DNA of 32,905 bases, taken from positions 1-32,905 of the forward strand of contig JBFMBP010000059.1 in NCBI GenBank assembly GCA_040755155.1, given 5' to 3'. Below the pieces are notes generated by a model. The model searched no databases. It saw only the letters and a list, made by a program, of their open reading frames with translations, and was not told where the DNA came from. The stretch is from Candidatus Omnitrophota bacterium. Its GTDB lineage: Bacteria > Hinthialibacterota > Hinthialibacteria > Hinthialibacterales > Hinthialibacteraceae. How positions within the stretch are numbered: position 1 is the first letter of the stretch; every line of letters begins with the position of its first letter. Of this stretch, positions 7,882 to 16,639 are shown one piece after another. Made by a program: the position numbers and the translations under genes.

Positions 7882-9318
7882 ATGGTTTATTTCATGAAAT
7901 TATCAATAAAGGCATGGAAGAATTTTCGCCGCGTATTTATCTTTTTGCCGATGATGGCATTGGTTTATCCCGCCTTGGCGGGGACGCCGATCCAGTTGCA
8001 TCCTGAGAATCCGCATTACTTTCTCTTTCGCGGCGAACCTACGATATTAATCACATCCGGCGAGCATTATGGCGCCGTTCTCAATCTCGATTTCGACGCC
8101 ATCCCCTATCTCGACGAGTTGAAAGCCAATGGCTTGAATCTTACGCGCACTTTTTCCGGGGCCTATTGCGAGAGATTCGGCGAATTCAATATCGAAAAGA
8201 ACACGTTGGGACCTGCGCCTTTACGTTTCGTCTGTCCTTGGGCGCGCAGCGCCGAACCGGGATATAAAAACGGCGGCAATAAATTCAATCTGACAAAATG
8301 GGACGAAGCTTATTTCCAGCGCTTGAAGCGGTTCGTCGCCGAAGCTGGAAAGCGGGGAATCGTCGTCGAATTGGTTCTGTTTTGTCCCTTTTACAATCCC
8401 GAACTATGGACCTTTAGCCCCATGAACGCCATCAACAACATCAACGGCTTCAGCAAGGTCTCCAGCATGGAACCCTACGCCATGAAGGATGCCGATCTGC
8501 TCGCCGTCCAGGACGCGATGGTGCGCAAGATCGTTGAAGAATTGAAGATTTTCGAAAATCTTTATTATGAAATATGCAACGAACCCTATTTCGGCGGCGT
8601 GACTAAAGAGTTCCAGCGCCATATCGCTGCCACAATCGTAGAGGTGGAGTCCGCTTTTCCTGGCAAACATCTCATCGCCCAAAACATCGCCAACGGCAGC
8701 GGCGTCATCGACGATCCCGATCCCAACGTCTCGCTTTTTAACTATCACTACGCCTATCCCCCCGACGCCGTCGGCCAGAATTATCGTTTGAACAAAGCCA
8801 TCGGCTACGACGAAACCGGCTTCAGCGGCGATAGCGACGTAAAATACCGGGGCGACGCATGGGCTTTTCTCTTGGCGGGCGGCGGCCTATTCGATAACCT
8901 CGATTATTCCTTCACGACGGAGTACGAAAACGGAATCGCCAGCCAGAACGCTCCCGGCGGCGGCAGTCCCGCCCTGCGTTTGCAGTTGAAGATATTGAAG
9001 GATTTCATGTACAGTTTCGATTTTATCCGCATGAAGCCCGATTCCTCCATTATTGCGGGATTGGAGCCGTCAAAACCAATTCGGGCATGGGCCTTAGCCG
9101 AAGAAGGCGAAGCCTGCGCCGTTTATCTGCGCGGCGGCCAACAGGCGGATATCCGCTTGAAGATGGCGCCTGGCGCATATAAAGCGGAATGGGTGAATAC
9201 GGTAACCGGCAAAGTGGATAAAGCGGAGACAATCAAACATGCCGAAGGCGAAATGAAGTTGTCTTCGCCGGAATATAGCAGCGATATCGCCCTGCGCGTT
9301 TTACGGACGAAAAAGTGA
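7882..9318 (+). CDS. Secreted clan GH-A (GH5-like) glycoside hydrolase
   Basis: This 478-aa exported protein has a signal peptide (about 1-33, ending ALA) and a TIM-barrel resembling GH5 and DUF4038-type hydrolases. It has a likely acid/base Glu in YYEICNEPY (E234) and a likely nucleophile Glu in IGYDETGF (E311), at the strand-4 and strand-7 positions expected for clan GH-A. A small beta-sandwich-like domain follows (about 405-478, with AVYLRGGQ...YKAEWVNTVTGK), as in related putative glycan-active proteins. The ATG at 7882 has AGGAAGGGA about 8 nt upstream. It lies 19 nt before the M42 gene, so cotranscription is likely. The polysaccharide target cannot be read from sequence. Confidence 0.8.
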   Translation: MVYFMKLSIKAWKNFRRVFIFLPMMALVYPALAGTPIQLHPENPHYFLFRGEPTILITSGEHYGAVLNLDFDAIPYLDELKANGLNLTRTFSGAYCERFGEFNIEKNTLGPAPLRFVCPWARSAEPGYKNGGNKFNLTKWDEAYFQRLKRFVAEAGKRGIVVELVLFCPFYNPELWTFSPMNAINNINGFSKVSSMEPYAMKDADLLAVQDAMVRKIVEELKIFENLYYEICNEPYFGGVTKEFQRHIAATIVEVESAFPGKHLIAQNIANGSGVIDDPDPNVSLFNYHYAYPPDAVGQNYRLNKAIGYDETGFSGDSDVKYRGDAWAFLLAGGGLFDNLDYSFTTEYENGIASQNAPGGGSPALRLQLKILKDFMYSFDFIRMKPDSSIIAGLEPSKPIRAWALAEEGEACAVYLRGGQQADIRLKMAPGAYKAEWVNTVTGKVDKAETIKHAEGEMKLSSPEYSSDIALRVLRTKK

Positions 9319-9337
9319 CGATAAAGAGGAAAAAGCC

Positions 9338-10426
9338 GTGATCATCGATATCGAAAAGGAAGAAGCCTTTTTTCGCGAGATTACGCAAGCGCCTGGCGCG
9401 TCGGGCTTCGAAGAGGAGATTCGCAGCGTCATCCACCGCCATCTCGAAGGACTTGCCGACGAAATAACGACGGATCGTTTGGGTTCGCTTATCGCTATGC
9501 GCGAAGGAGAAAACTCCAACGTGCGGTTAATGTTAATCGCTCACATGGACGAAGTCGGTTTTCTCGTGAAGGGCACGGATAAGCGGGGCTATATCCGTTT
9601 TCTGCCCATCGGCGGCTGGAATGCGCAGACGGCTCTCGGCCAGCGAGTAACGATCCAAACCAAGCGCGGTCCCGTCTTCGGCGTCATCGGAGCGCCTTCG
9701 CCGCATGAATTGAAGGAAGAGCAACTCAAAAAAGCAGTTAAATTGGAAGATTTGTGGATCGATGCGGGCGTGAGTCTTCATTTCAATCCAGTGCAGGAAT
9801 ATGGCATCCGCCCCGGCGATCCTATCGTCCCTTATGGCGAATTGCAGCGCTCCGCCAATCCTAAAGTATGGATGGCGCGCAATTGGGACGACCGCATCGG
9901 ATGCGCCATTCTACTGAAAATTTTCCAAGCTATGAAAACGCGGAAGCCTCCCTGCACGGTCTATGGCGTTTTTTCCGTGCAGGAGGAACCGGCGCTGCGA
10001 GGCGCGGCGACGTCGTCGTGGATAGCCGATCCCGATTTAGCTTTGGCGGTGGACGTGAGCTTCGCCCGAGACGCTCCCGGCGATCCGGAGGAGGATTATG
10101 CGCCGATGGGCGGCGGTGCGTGCCTTATCGTCTGCGACAATTGGATGCTGCCCAATCGGAAATTGCGCGATTCCCTGTTGGATTTGTCGGAGCGGGAAAA
10201 GATCCCCTGTCATCTTTCCTATTTGAAGAGCGGCTACGATACGGGCCGCGTGCATCTGCACAAACAAGGCGTTCCGTCTTGCGTCCTGGGCGTTCCCAGC
10301 CGTTATATCCACGGATTCGCATCCCTGATCCATGAGGACGACGCGAACCATGCGGCCAATCTGGCGCTGCACTGGATCGAAAATGTGGATGCGGATTACG
10401 TCAGGAACATGCAAAGTTTTTTATAA
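9338..10426 (+). CDS. M42 family metallo-aminopeptidase (TET/FrvX type)
   Basis: This 362-aa cytoplasmic peptidase matches the M42 family, which forms large tetrahedral dodecamers that trim peptides. Dinuclear metal ligands are in place: H69 in AHMDEVG, bridging D184 in NWDDR, E217 next to catalytic E216 in VQEE, D239 in AVDVS, and H325 in SRYIHG. Their spacing closely follows that of characterised TET peptidases. Some members were first named endoglucanases, but peptidase activity is the better-supported role. The start is GTG at 9338 with AGAGGA 7 nt upstream. Its position directly before a peptide-type ABC importer suggests it degrades imported peptides. Confidence 0.9.
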   Translation: MIIDIEKEEAFFREITQAPGASGFEEEIRSVIHRHLEGLADEITTDRLGSLIAMREGENSNVRLMLIAHMDEVGFLVKGTDKRGYIRFLPIGGWNAQTALGQRVTIQTKRGPVFGVIGAPSPHELKEEQLKKAVKLEDLWIDAGVSLHFNPVQEYGIRPGDPIVPYGELQRSANPKVWMARNWDDRIGCAILLKIFQAMKTRKPPCTVYGVFSVQEEPALRGAATSSWIADPDLALAVDVSFARDAPGDPEEDYAPMGGGACLIVCDNWMLPNRKLRDSLLDLSEREKIPCHLSYLKSGYDTGRVHLHKQGVPSCVLGVPSRYIHGFASLIHEDDANHAANLALHWIENVDADYVRNMQSFL

Positions 10427-10459
10427 AATTTCAGACGCTTTAATAAGGCGGTTTTTATT

Positions 10460-12055
10460 GTGCTTTCCTCGATTCCTCTTTCCCGGCGCCATTTTCTAAG
10501 CGTTTCAAGCGGTGCAGCATTATGGACGGCATGCGGAGGGGATGATTCGTCCTATAGCGGTTCCTTTTTTTCGCCATCGCCGGATCCCAAGATACTGGTT
10601 CTTTACGATATGAACGATCCGCCGACGCTCGATCCCGCCCGTTCGTGGGGCGTGTTCGATGGAACGCTGATTGGGCTGGTTTTTTCCAAGTTGGTCTGTT
10701 TCGACAGCAAGGCAGCGATTCAACCCGACCTGGCCAGCGATTGGACGATCGATGAGGGGGGAAAGCGGTATACGTTCCGTTTGCATCCGGCGGCGCGATT
10801 TTCCAATGGACGGCCCATCATAGCGGATGACGTGAAATACTCCTTCGAGCGCGTGCTGGATCCGCGCATGGCTTCATCCTCGCAGTGGGTATTGGAGCGA
10901 ATCAAGCGGATGGAAATCGCCGATGATCGGACAATAACTTTGGTGCTGGAAGAACCCTACGCGCCATTTCTTGGCTTATTGGCTATGCCCGCCGCGTCGA
11001 TCGTTCCTCGCGAAGAGGTGGAGCGATGCGAGCGGGAAGGCGTTCCCTTCGGCGAAAGGCCGCTGGGCGGCGGTCCGTGGATTTTTCAAGAATGGAAGCA
11101 CGACCGGCATTTATTATTTCATCGTAACGACAATTACTGCGGCGTAAAACCGAATATGGCTAAGTTGAAGATGCGCATCATTGGCAATCCCTTCACCGCC
11201 GTGGCCGAATTCGAAATCGGCAACATCGCCGCCATCAATCCTCTCCCGTTGCCTGAAGTTCCGCGCTGGATTCATCATCCGCAATGGAAGCGCTATGTCG
11301 AACTTTATCCTCTATTGAATATCGATATGCTGGTCATCAACTGCGAGCGGCCGCCGTTCGACAACGCCGAAACGCGGCGGGCGTTCGCTCATTCCATTGA
11401 GACGCCGTTGGTCTTGCAATGCGTCCGCGCGGGGGCGGGAACCATCAGCCGAGGGCCTATTCCGCCAGGATTGCCGGGATATTCGGAGAATTTGCCGCTT
11501 ATTCCTTACGATCTGGATAAAGCCCAATCGATCATTCAAAAAACAAATTTGCGGGATCGAATTTTGGACATCGTTTTCCCTTATAATGAAGATTACATTC
11601 GCTCGACGGGCGAAGTGATTCAGGCATTATGGAAAAAATTGGGAATCCGTGTCCGCCTGCAACAATTGGAATGGGTGACATATCGAAAATATCTGCGCGA
11701 GGGAAATTTCGACATGGCGTGGCGCAACTGGTACGCGGATTATCCTGACGGAGACAATTTTCTCTACCCCTTATTCCATTCGTCGCAAGTGGGTTCGGGC
11801 AATATGTCCCGCTTCCGCGATGCGGAGGCGGATGCGCTCATCGAGCGTTCGCAGCGGGAACTCGACAGCGAGAAGCGGCGGGCGCTGCTGGAACAAGCCA
11901 ATGAGCTTCTCTATCGAAAAACACCGGCGATTTTTATGTGGCACCAAGCGAAATACGCCGTCCATCAACCGTGGTTGGAGGGCTATTCCGAACCGTTGAT
12001 TTTCAACGGAACCCGCTATTTGAAAGAACGCATCGTTGAGACGGCTTTGCCGTAA
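10460..12055 (+). CDS. ABC transporter substrate-binding protein, peptide family 5
   Basis: This 531-aa protein belongs to the DppA/OppA-type solute-binding family (SBP_bac_5). The N-terminus has a twin-arginine motif (SRRHFLS) and a hydrophobic run ending WTACGG. The Cys could be a lipid-anchor site, although the residue at -3 is unusual. Family landmarks are PPTLDPARSW, the SDWTIDEGGKRYTFRL segment, a DDVKYSFERVLDP block (about 120-132), and a late WYADYPDGDNFLYPLF stretch. It starts with GTG at 10460 with AAGGCGG upstream. Two permease genes follow at 27 nt, completing the membrane part of the importer. Ligand specificity is unknown; family members bind peptides, sugars or nickel. Confidence 0.9.
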   Translation: MLSSIPLSRRHFLSVSSGAALWTACGGDDSSYSGSFFSPSPDPKILVLYDMNDPPTLDPARSWGVFDGTLIGLVFSKLVCFDSKAAIQPDLASDWTIDEGGKRYTFRLHPAARFSNGRPIIADDVKYSFERVLDPRMASSSQWVLERIKRMEIADDRTITLVLEEPYAPFLGLLAMPAASIVPREEVERCEREGVPFGERPLGGGPWIFQEWKHDRHLLFHRNDNYCGVKPNMAKLKMRIIGNPFTAVAEFEIGNIAAINPLPLPEVPRWIHHPQWKRYVELYPLLNIDMLVINCERPPFDNAETRRAFAHSIETPLVLQCVRAGAGTISRGPIPPGLPGYSENLPLIPYDLDKAQSIIQKTNLRDRILDIVFPYNEDYIRSTGEVIQALWKKLGIRVRLQQLEWVTYRKYLREGNFDMAWRNWYADYPDGDNFLYPLFHSSQVGSGNMSRFRDAEADALIERSQRELDSEKRRALLEQANELLYRKTPAIFMWHQAKYAVHQPWLEGYSEPLIFNGTRYLKERIVETALP

Positions 12056-12082
12056 GTAAAAGCATGACGAAAGAATCAACTT

Positions 12083-13012
12083 ATGGGCGTATATATAATT
12101 CGTCGTCTTCTATGGATGCTCCCCGTCTTGTGGGGCGTAGTAACCATCGCTTTTTTCTTGAGCCGATTGGCGCCGGGCGATCCCGCCGACGCAATGGCGG
12201 GACAACGCGCCAGCGAGGAGCAGCGCCGCGCCATCAACGAACGCCATGGCTTCGACCGTCCGCTCTATATTCAATACGGCAAATATTTGTTCAATCTTTT
12301 ACGCGGCGATTTGGGCTTATCTTATGACAGCCAGCGGCCAGTGGCGCAATTAATCTTAGAACGCTTTCCCAATACCGTCATCCTCGCCACTTCCGCCATG
12401 ATCGCCGCCGTGTTTTTGGGCGTATCGGCGGGCTTATTGTCCGCCCTAATGCCCAATTCCTGGTTCGACCGCATCGCGATGGTTTTGTCGTTATTGGGCA
12501 TCTCTACGCCCGTGTTTTGGCTGGGGCTGCTGTTGATTTATCTCTTCAGCATCCAACTACGGCTGCTTCCGCCTTCCGGCTTTGAGGGAGGAGACCTTCG
12601 CTATTTGATACTCCCCGCCATCGCTTTGGGAACGCAATCCGTCGCGTTCCTGGCGCGCATGACGCGGGCCAGCCTGTTGGAAATCATGAACGAGGAGTAT
12701 CTGCGCACAGCGCGGGCTAAGGGCGCCAGCCCGTTTCGCGTCGTCTTCAAGCACGCCTTCGCCAACGCCCTCATTCCCATCGTTACGATTATCGGATTGG
12801 ATTTCGCCAGTTATCTTTCCGGCTCCGTATTGACGGAAAAAGTTTTTTCCTGGCCGGGATTGGGGCGTTTTCTGGTAACGGCGATTGCGCAGCGCGATTA
12901 TCCATCGATCAACGGCGCCGTGCTCTTTTTTTCCGTGATCTTCATCGCGATCAACCTGATCGTCGATTTACTCTATGCGTACTTGGATCCCCGGATCCGC
13001 TATGAAACATGA
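12083..13012 (+). CDS. ABC transporter permease, DppB/OppB type
   Basis: This 309-aa inner-membrane permease has the typical N-terminus of DppB-type subunits (MGVYIIRRLLWMLPVLWGV, then RLAPGDPADAM) and about six membrane segments. The cytoplasmic EAA loop is visible around residues 195-215 (EYLRTARAKGASPFRVVFKHA), which docks on the ATPase. It ends with the usual VDLLYAYLDPRIRY. The start ATG at 12083 has only a weak purine stretch upstream. It overlaps the next permease by 4 nt, so their translation is coupled. Confidence 0.93.
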   Translation: MGVYIIRRLLWMLPVLWGVVTIAFFLSRLAPGDPADAMAGQRASEEQRRAINERHGFDRPLYIQYGKYLFNLLRGDLGLSYDSQRPVAQLILERFPNTVILATSAMIAAVFLGVSAGLLSALMPNSWFDRIAMVLSLLGISTPVFWLGLLLIYLFSIQLRLLPPSGFEGGDLRYLILPAIALGTQSVAFLARMTRASLLEIMNEEYLRTARAKGASPFRVVFKHAFANALIPIVTIIGLDFASYLSGSVLTEKVFSWPGLGRFLVTAIAQRDYPSINGAVLFFSVIFIAINLIVDLLYAYLDPRIRYET

Positions 13013-13866
13013 AAGCGCTGCGCCATCCCTATATTCTTTTCGGCGGAACGATAGCGATTTTGCTGATCGTAATCGCCGTTTTCGCGCCTTATATCACTCC
13101 CTGCGCTCCCGACGAGATCGATCTCCACGCGCGTTATCTTAAGCCCTCGTGGGAGCATTGGTTCGGAACGGACGTGATGGGACGCGATATTTATACGCGA
13201 GTGGTTTACGGAACGCGGATTTCGCTCGGCGGCGGCGTCGCCTCGCGCACGATGGGTTTGATTATCGGCGTCATCGTCGGTGCGTTGTCGGGCTATTACG
13301 GCGGCAAGACGGATATGATTTTACAGCGCATCGTCGATGTAACGATGGCTTTTCCTTTTCTGCTGCTGGTGATAGCCATAGCCATTATTTTTTCCGATTG
13401 GAGCCTGGCGGAGGCGAGTAACGGCTTGTTGCCCGTGTTCCTGGCCTTGAGCGCCGTCATGTGGGCGGGGATGGCGCGCTTGATGCGTTCCCAGGTCATG
13501 GTGGTTAAAGAACGGGAATACGTCCTCGCCGCCAAAGCCTTCGGCGCATCCGACTTCGCCATCTTATTCCGGCACATCCTCCCTAACGCTTACGCGCCCG
13601 CGTTAATCTGGTGGACGATGGGGCTGGCGCAAGCCATCATGGCGGAAGCAGGGCTGTCGTTTCTCGGCCTGGGTGTGCGTCCGCCTACGCCCAGCTGGGG
13701 CGGCATGATTAATTATGGAACCCAAGCCATACGCGAAGCGCCGTGGGAATCGTTCTTCCCCGGCGCGGCGCTGGCGTTGACGGTCTTGGCTTTCAACTTG
13801 CTGGGAGAGGGATTGCGGGACGTCCTCGACGTTCGCGGCGCGGGCGCGCCTGTGCGTGAGAAATGA
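13009..13866 (+). CDS. ABC transporter permease, DppC/OppC type
   Basis: This 285-aa partner permease has the DppC signature HWFGTDVMGRDIYTRVVYG near residue 50, six predicted membrane segments, and an EAA loop around 160-185 (EREYVLAAKAFGASDFAILF). It ends with LAFNLLGEGLRDVLDVR, as in the family. Its ATG overlaps the DppB stop (ATGA). No DppD or DppF ATPase follows: the next gene is on the opposite strand. The importer must therefore borrow ATPases encoded elsewhere, or they have been separated. Confidence 0.93.
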   Translation: MKALRHPYILFGGTIAILLIVIAVFAPYITPCAPDEIDLHARYLKPSWEHWFGTDVMGRDIYTRVVYGTRISLGGGVASRTMGLIIGVIVGALSGYYGGKTDMILQRIVDVTMAFPFLLLVIAIAIIFSDWSLAEASNGLLPVFLALSAVMWAGMARLMRSQVMVVKEREYVLAAKAFGASDFAILFRHILPNAYAPALIWWTMGLAQAIMAEAGLSFLGLGVRPPTPSWGGMINYGTQAIREAPWESFFPGAALALTVLAFNLLGEGLRDVLDVRGAGAPVREK

Positions 13867-13878
13867 TTGTGTAAGAAT

Positions 13879-14451
13879 TCAAATTTTGGGATATCCCGTA
13901 ACGATAGGCATTTTCTGGCTTGCCCAAATATTGCCTTCGCTGACGAGTCCATTGGAACTGTCGTAGATTTGCATGCCGTAGGACATCGTTCCATAGTACG
14001 TTTGATCCGGGCCATAGGAGCAGGCTCTCCAGGTTCCGTAATAGTCGAGAAAAACGGGGGGATGAATGCTCTTTGCCACATAGAATTGAACATTATGGTA
14101 TGTGTAATACTGTTCGCTCTGCTCGATGCGGATGGCGTCTCGTTGATTGACGAAAGGATCGGGCAGCAGGCCAGTTGTTAGGTAGGCGACCGGAGTCGTC
14201 AGGTTGAAGCGGATATAGCCGGTAGTAGCGTCTCCCAGGTCCGGATGCGTATGCGGCGGCGGCGCGTTGCGATCGATCGTATACATGGCGACGGCGGTTC
14301 CGATCGCCCTCAGGTCGGACTCGGCGCGGGCGATTTTGGCGCGGATTTGCGCGTTTAAAAAATTGGGAACGGCGATGGCGGCCAGCACGCCGATAATGGC
14401 TACGACGATAAGCAATTCGATCAGGGTGAATCCCCTATTTCTAAAAAACAC
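13879..14451 (-). CDS. Type IV pilin-like prepilin (N-methylation domain) protein
   Basis: A short leader (MFFRNRG) is followed by the prepilin motif FTLIELLIVVAIIGVLAAIAV with the Glu at mature position 5. A helix then continues into a 120-residue C-terminal domain rich in Tyr (YYTYHNVQFYVAKS). I chose the GTG at 14449-14451: it gives a normal 7-residue leader and has GGAG 6 nt upstream. The open frame extends to 14574, but that would add 41 atypical residues. Length is 190 aa. It should be processed by a PilD-like peptidase and join a pilus, type II secretion pseudopilus or a related surface structure. No assembly gene is nearby. Lone prepilins like this are common in PVC-like genomes. Confidence 0.85.
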   Translation of the reverse strand: MFFRNRGFTLIELLIVVAIIGVLAAIAVPNFLNAQIRAKIARAESDLRAIGTAVAMYTIDRNAPPPHTHPDLGDATTGYIRFNLTTPVAYLTTGLLPDPFVNQRDAIRIEQSEQYYTYHNVQFYVAKSIHPPVFLDYYGTWRACSYGPDQTYYGTMSYGMQIYDSSNGLVSEGNIWASQKMPIVTGYPKI

Positions 14452-14684
14452 ATTCGGCTCCAATTGAAAAATATTGAAAATGGTTTTTGAAACGGCTCGA
14501 TGCGGGAGAAAGAGATGAAAGATCGTTTTTTCTTTTTTTTCAAGGAAGAGATGCGCCGCCCGGCGGAATTGCATCCGATTCGTCTTCGCGCGTCTTGCAT
14601 TCCTTTCTTTATAATCATACCGTTTATAGGAAATAAAGGATGCTATTATCCCTTAAAAAAAAATAAGCGGGAGGTAATAAAAGC

Positions 14685-15893
14685 ATGAAAAATCAAACGA
14701 TCAACCGCCGCCACTTTTTAGGAAAATCGGCGGGAATCGGCGCGGGCGTCTTCGCGGCGCCGCAAATTTTCAGCCCGAAAGTTCTTGGCGCCAACGATAA
14801 GATTCTTATGGGCATCATCGGCGCGGGCGGACGGGGACGCGGCGTCATGCGCAGCCTGATGGGACAGGGAGCCGAATTCATCGCCGTCAACGACGTTTTC
14901 AAACCCAATCTGGAGAGGGGTCTGGAAGCAGCAGGAGCGCAGGCGAAGCCATATGACAATTATCGCATGCTTCTGGAAAACAAGGATATCGATGCCGTCC
15001 TCATCGGCAGCCCCGAACATCAGCACGGCGTGCAATTGATTGACTCCGTCCAGGCGGGAAAAGACGCCTACTGCGAAAAACCGATGTCGAACTCCATCGA
15101 AGAAGGCAACAAGATGGTCAAAGCCGTTCGCGCCGCGAAACAGATTGTCCAAATCGGAATGCAGCGCCGCAGTTCCCCCGCCGTGCACGAAGCGAAAAAG
15201 ATCATCGATGACGGCAAGCTGGGCAAAATCCACCTCGCCCGGGCGCAATGGTATTGGCAGCACGACAACAAGCCATTGAACAATTCGCCTCTGGACGGCG
15301 AATTGGATTGGAAGCAATTCTGCTACCCCAAAAAAGAAGTGAAATTCGAGCCGATGAAGTACCGCTATTGGCGCTACTTTTGGGTTTTCTCCGGCGGCAA
15401 CGTTACCGACCAGGGAACCCACCTCATGGACGTCATCCAGTGGTTCACCAATTCCGGAACGCCCAAGGAAGCCGAATGCTTTGGCAAAGTATACGAAACC
15501 ATCGGTTCGGAAACGCCCGACGTATTTTCCGCCGTCTACGATTACGGCGATTTAATCGCCACTTGGACCCTGGACTATGCCAATCGCTACCAGAATGGCT
15601 GGACGATCTTCTTCCAAGGCGATAAGGGAACCATGATTCTGGACGAAGACGGCTACCGCTACTTCGAAGAGCCGTGGGAACCGGGCAAAGCCCCCGCATT
15701 GGAATACAAGGGCGGCATCCCAACGGAGCCTCATACGCAAAATTTCCTCGATTGCGTCAAATCCCGCCAGGAACCGAACGCGCCAGTGGAAGTGGGGCAC
15801 AAAGCCGTCTGCGGACCACATCTCTCCAACGTAGCCTGGCACAAGAAGCGCCGCGCCTACCTCAGCGAAGACGCAACGAAAGTTTGGACTTGA
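14685..15893 (+). CDS. Tat-exported Gfo/Idh/MocA family oxidoreductase
   Basis: This 402-aa NAD(P)-dependent sugar dehydrogenase-like protein carries a Tat signal (NRRHFLGKSAG..., about residues 1-36). It then has a Rossmann nucleotide site, MGIIGAGGRGRG (42-53), the EKP motif at 131-133, and GGNVTDQGTHLMDV (237-250) with catalytic-type H246. Exported members with Tat signals are typical of Planctomycetota-like genomes and probably carry their cofactor across the membrane already folded. The ATG at 14685 has GGGAGGT about 10 nt upstream. It stands alone between a divergent prepilin gene and a putative terminator. The sugar substrate is unknown. Confidence 0.9.
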   Translation: MKNQTINRRHFLGKSAGIGAGVFAAPQIFSPKVLGANDKILMGIIGAGGRGRGVMRSLMGQGAEFIAVNDVFKPNLERGLEAAGAQAKPYDNYRMLLENKDIDAVLIGSPEHQHGVQLIDSVQAGKDAYCEKPMSNSIEEGNKMVKAVRAAKQIVQIGMQRRSSPAVHEAKKIIDDGKLGKIHLARAQWYWQHDNKPLNNSPLDGELDWKQFCYPKKEVKFEPMKYRYWRYFWVFSGGNVTDQGTHLMDVIQWFTNSGTPKEAECFGKVYETIGSETPDVFSAVYDYGDLIATWTLDYANRYQNGWTIFFQGDKGTMILDEDGYRYFEEPWEPGKAPALEYKGGIPTEPHTQNFLDCVKSRQEPNAPVEVGHKAVCGPHLSNVAWHKKRRAYLSEDATKVWT

Positions 15894-16252
15894 TTTTTCG
15901 ATGCGCGATAGTCAAGAAGGCATGGGGGCGGGGCGACTCGCCCCCGCGTCTTTTCTTTGAATCACGATACCACGAAGAAACTCGAATTCCGCGAAATATT
16001 TGAATTACGGATTCTCTTGAATTTCATGGAAAATCGTTTTTATGGCGCGATCCCTTGATCTATTTGTTTTTTTTCGTGTTTTTTCTTTCTCCTTTCGAGT
16101 TTTCGTGATTCAATACGATGCGAAAACAAAACCATCTTGTATTTTATCGCGCGTAACATGAATAAAAAAAATCCTGGTCCTTATGGATATCCGGATTCAG
16201 ACAATTTACGGAATGCAGCATCGTTATAGGCATCATTTCTGAGGCGACAATT
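15894..16252. other. Intergenic region between the oxidoreductase and HigA-like genes
   Basis: About 360 bp without a supported gene. It holds a GC-rich hairpin at 15924-15945 and a pair of degenerate inverted copies of a GAATCACGA...AACTCGAA sequence (15959-15986 and about 16096-16113). The remainder is T-rich. I looked here for the HigB toxin normally upstream of HigA and found no frame with its features. Confidence 0.5.
15924..15945 (+). terminator. Putative terminator hairpin after the oxidoreductase gene
   Basis: GGGGGCG (15924-15930) pairs perfectly with CGCCCCC (15939-15945) around an 8-nt loop. It lies 30 nt past the stop codon and is followed after 5 nt by a T-rich stretch (TTTTCTTT). 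This fits an intrinsic terminator, though the T-run is interrupted and slightly displaced. Confidence 0.6.
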
Positions 16253-16564
16253 ATGGATGACAGCCTTTCCCCTATTCACCCCGGCGAAGTATTGTTCGAA
16301 GATTTCATGAAGCCGCTCGGATTGAGCCAATATCGCTTGGCGAAGGATATTGGAGTTACTCCCATTCGCATCAGCCGGATTGTTCATGGACAGCGAGCGA
16401 TTACGGTTGATACCGCCATGCGGCTTGCTCGATATTTTGGCACAAGCGCTGCGGTTTGGATGGGGATGCAAGTCCGTTACGACCTTGAAATGGCCGAAAG
16501 CAAATTGCGCGACCGCATCGAGCGGGAAGTGAAAGTTCTTCGTCAACCCGTCGCTGGCGCCTAG
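16253..16564 (+). CDS. higA: HigA-family XRE regulator (orphan antitoxin-like)
   Basis: This 103-aa helix-turn-helix protein matches HigA/VapI antitoxins. The conserved opening is IHPGEVLFEDFMKPLGLSQ (8-26), and the HTH runs through RLAKDIGVTPIRISRIVHGQRAIT. The conserved RYFGTSAAVWMGMQ stretch follows. HigA normally neutralises the HigB mRNA interferase and represses the operon. The ATG at 16253 has TGAGGCG about 8 nt upstream. HigB is usually the gene immediately before HigA, but no such frame exists here. Either the toxin is lost or distant, or this is a stand-alone regulator. A 33-nt hairpin element follows 10 nt after its stop. Confidence 0.85.
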   Translation: MDDSLSPIHPGEVLFEDFMKPLGLSQYRLAKDIGVTPIRISRIVHGQRAITVDTAMRLARYFGTSAAVWMGMQVRYDLEMAESKLRDRIEREVKVLRQPVAGA

Positions 16565-16574
16565 GTTAACTGCT

Positions 16575-16607
16575 GGGTGGCAAGGGCAAAGTTTTTTCTG
16601 CCCTTGA
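16575..16607 (+). repeat. 33-nt dispersed hairpin element, copy 2
   Basis: This copy differs from copy 1 (3128-3160) at only two of 33 positions, both in the loop-proximal T tract. The stem pairs CAAGGGCA with TGCCCTTG. It lies in the short gap between the HigA-like gene and the DUF6807 gene, 17 nt before the latter's Shine-Dalgarno sequence. Confidence 0.78.
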
Positions 16608-16639
16608 ATACTTCCGAATATTTTAAAGGGGAGAATAAA

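Noticed and set aside
14452-14574. 41-residue N-terminal extension of the prepilin
   Set aside because: Prepilin leaders are short; the GTG at 14451 has GGAG at good spacing and gives a normal leader.
14718-15422. Minus-strand frame (234 aa) opposite the Gfo/Idh/MocA gene
   Set aside because: It is an antisense shadow of a gene with clear motifs.
16150-16252. Possible HigB toxin remnant upstream of HigA
   Set aside because: All frames read by eye lack the HigB core and the typical VEIVDYH-like end; no evidence beyond position.
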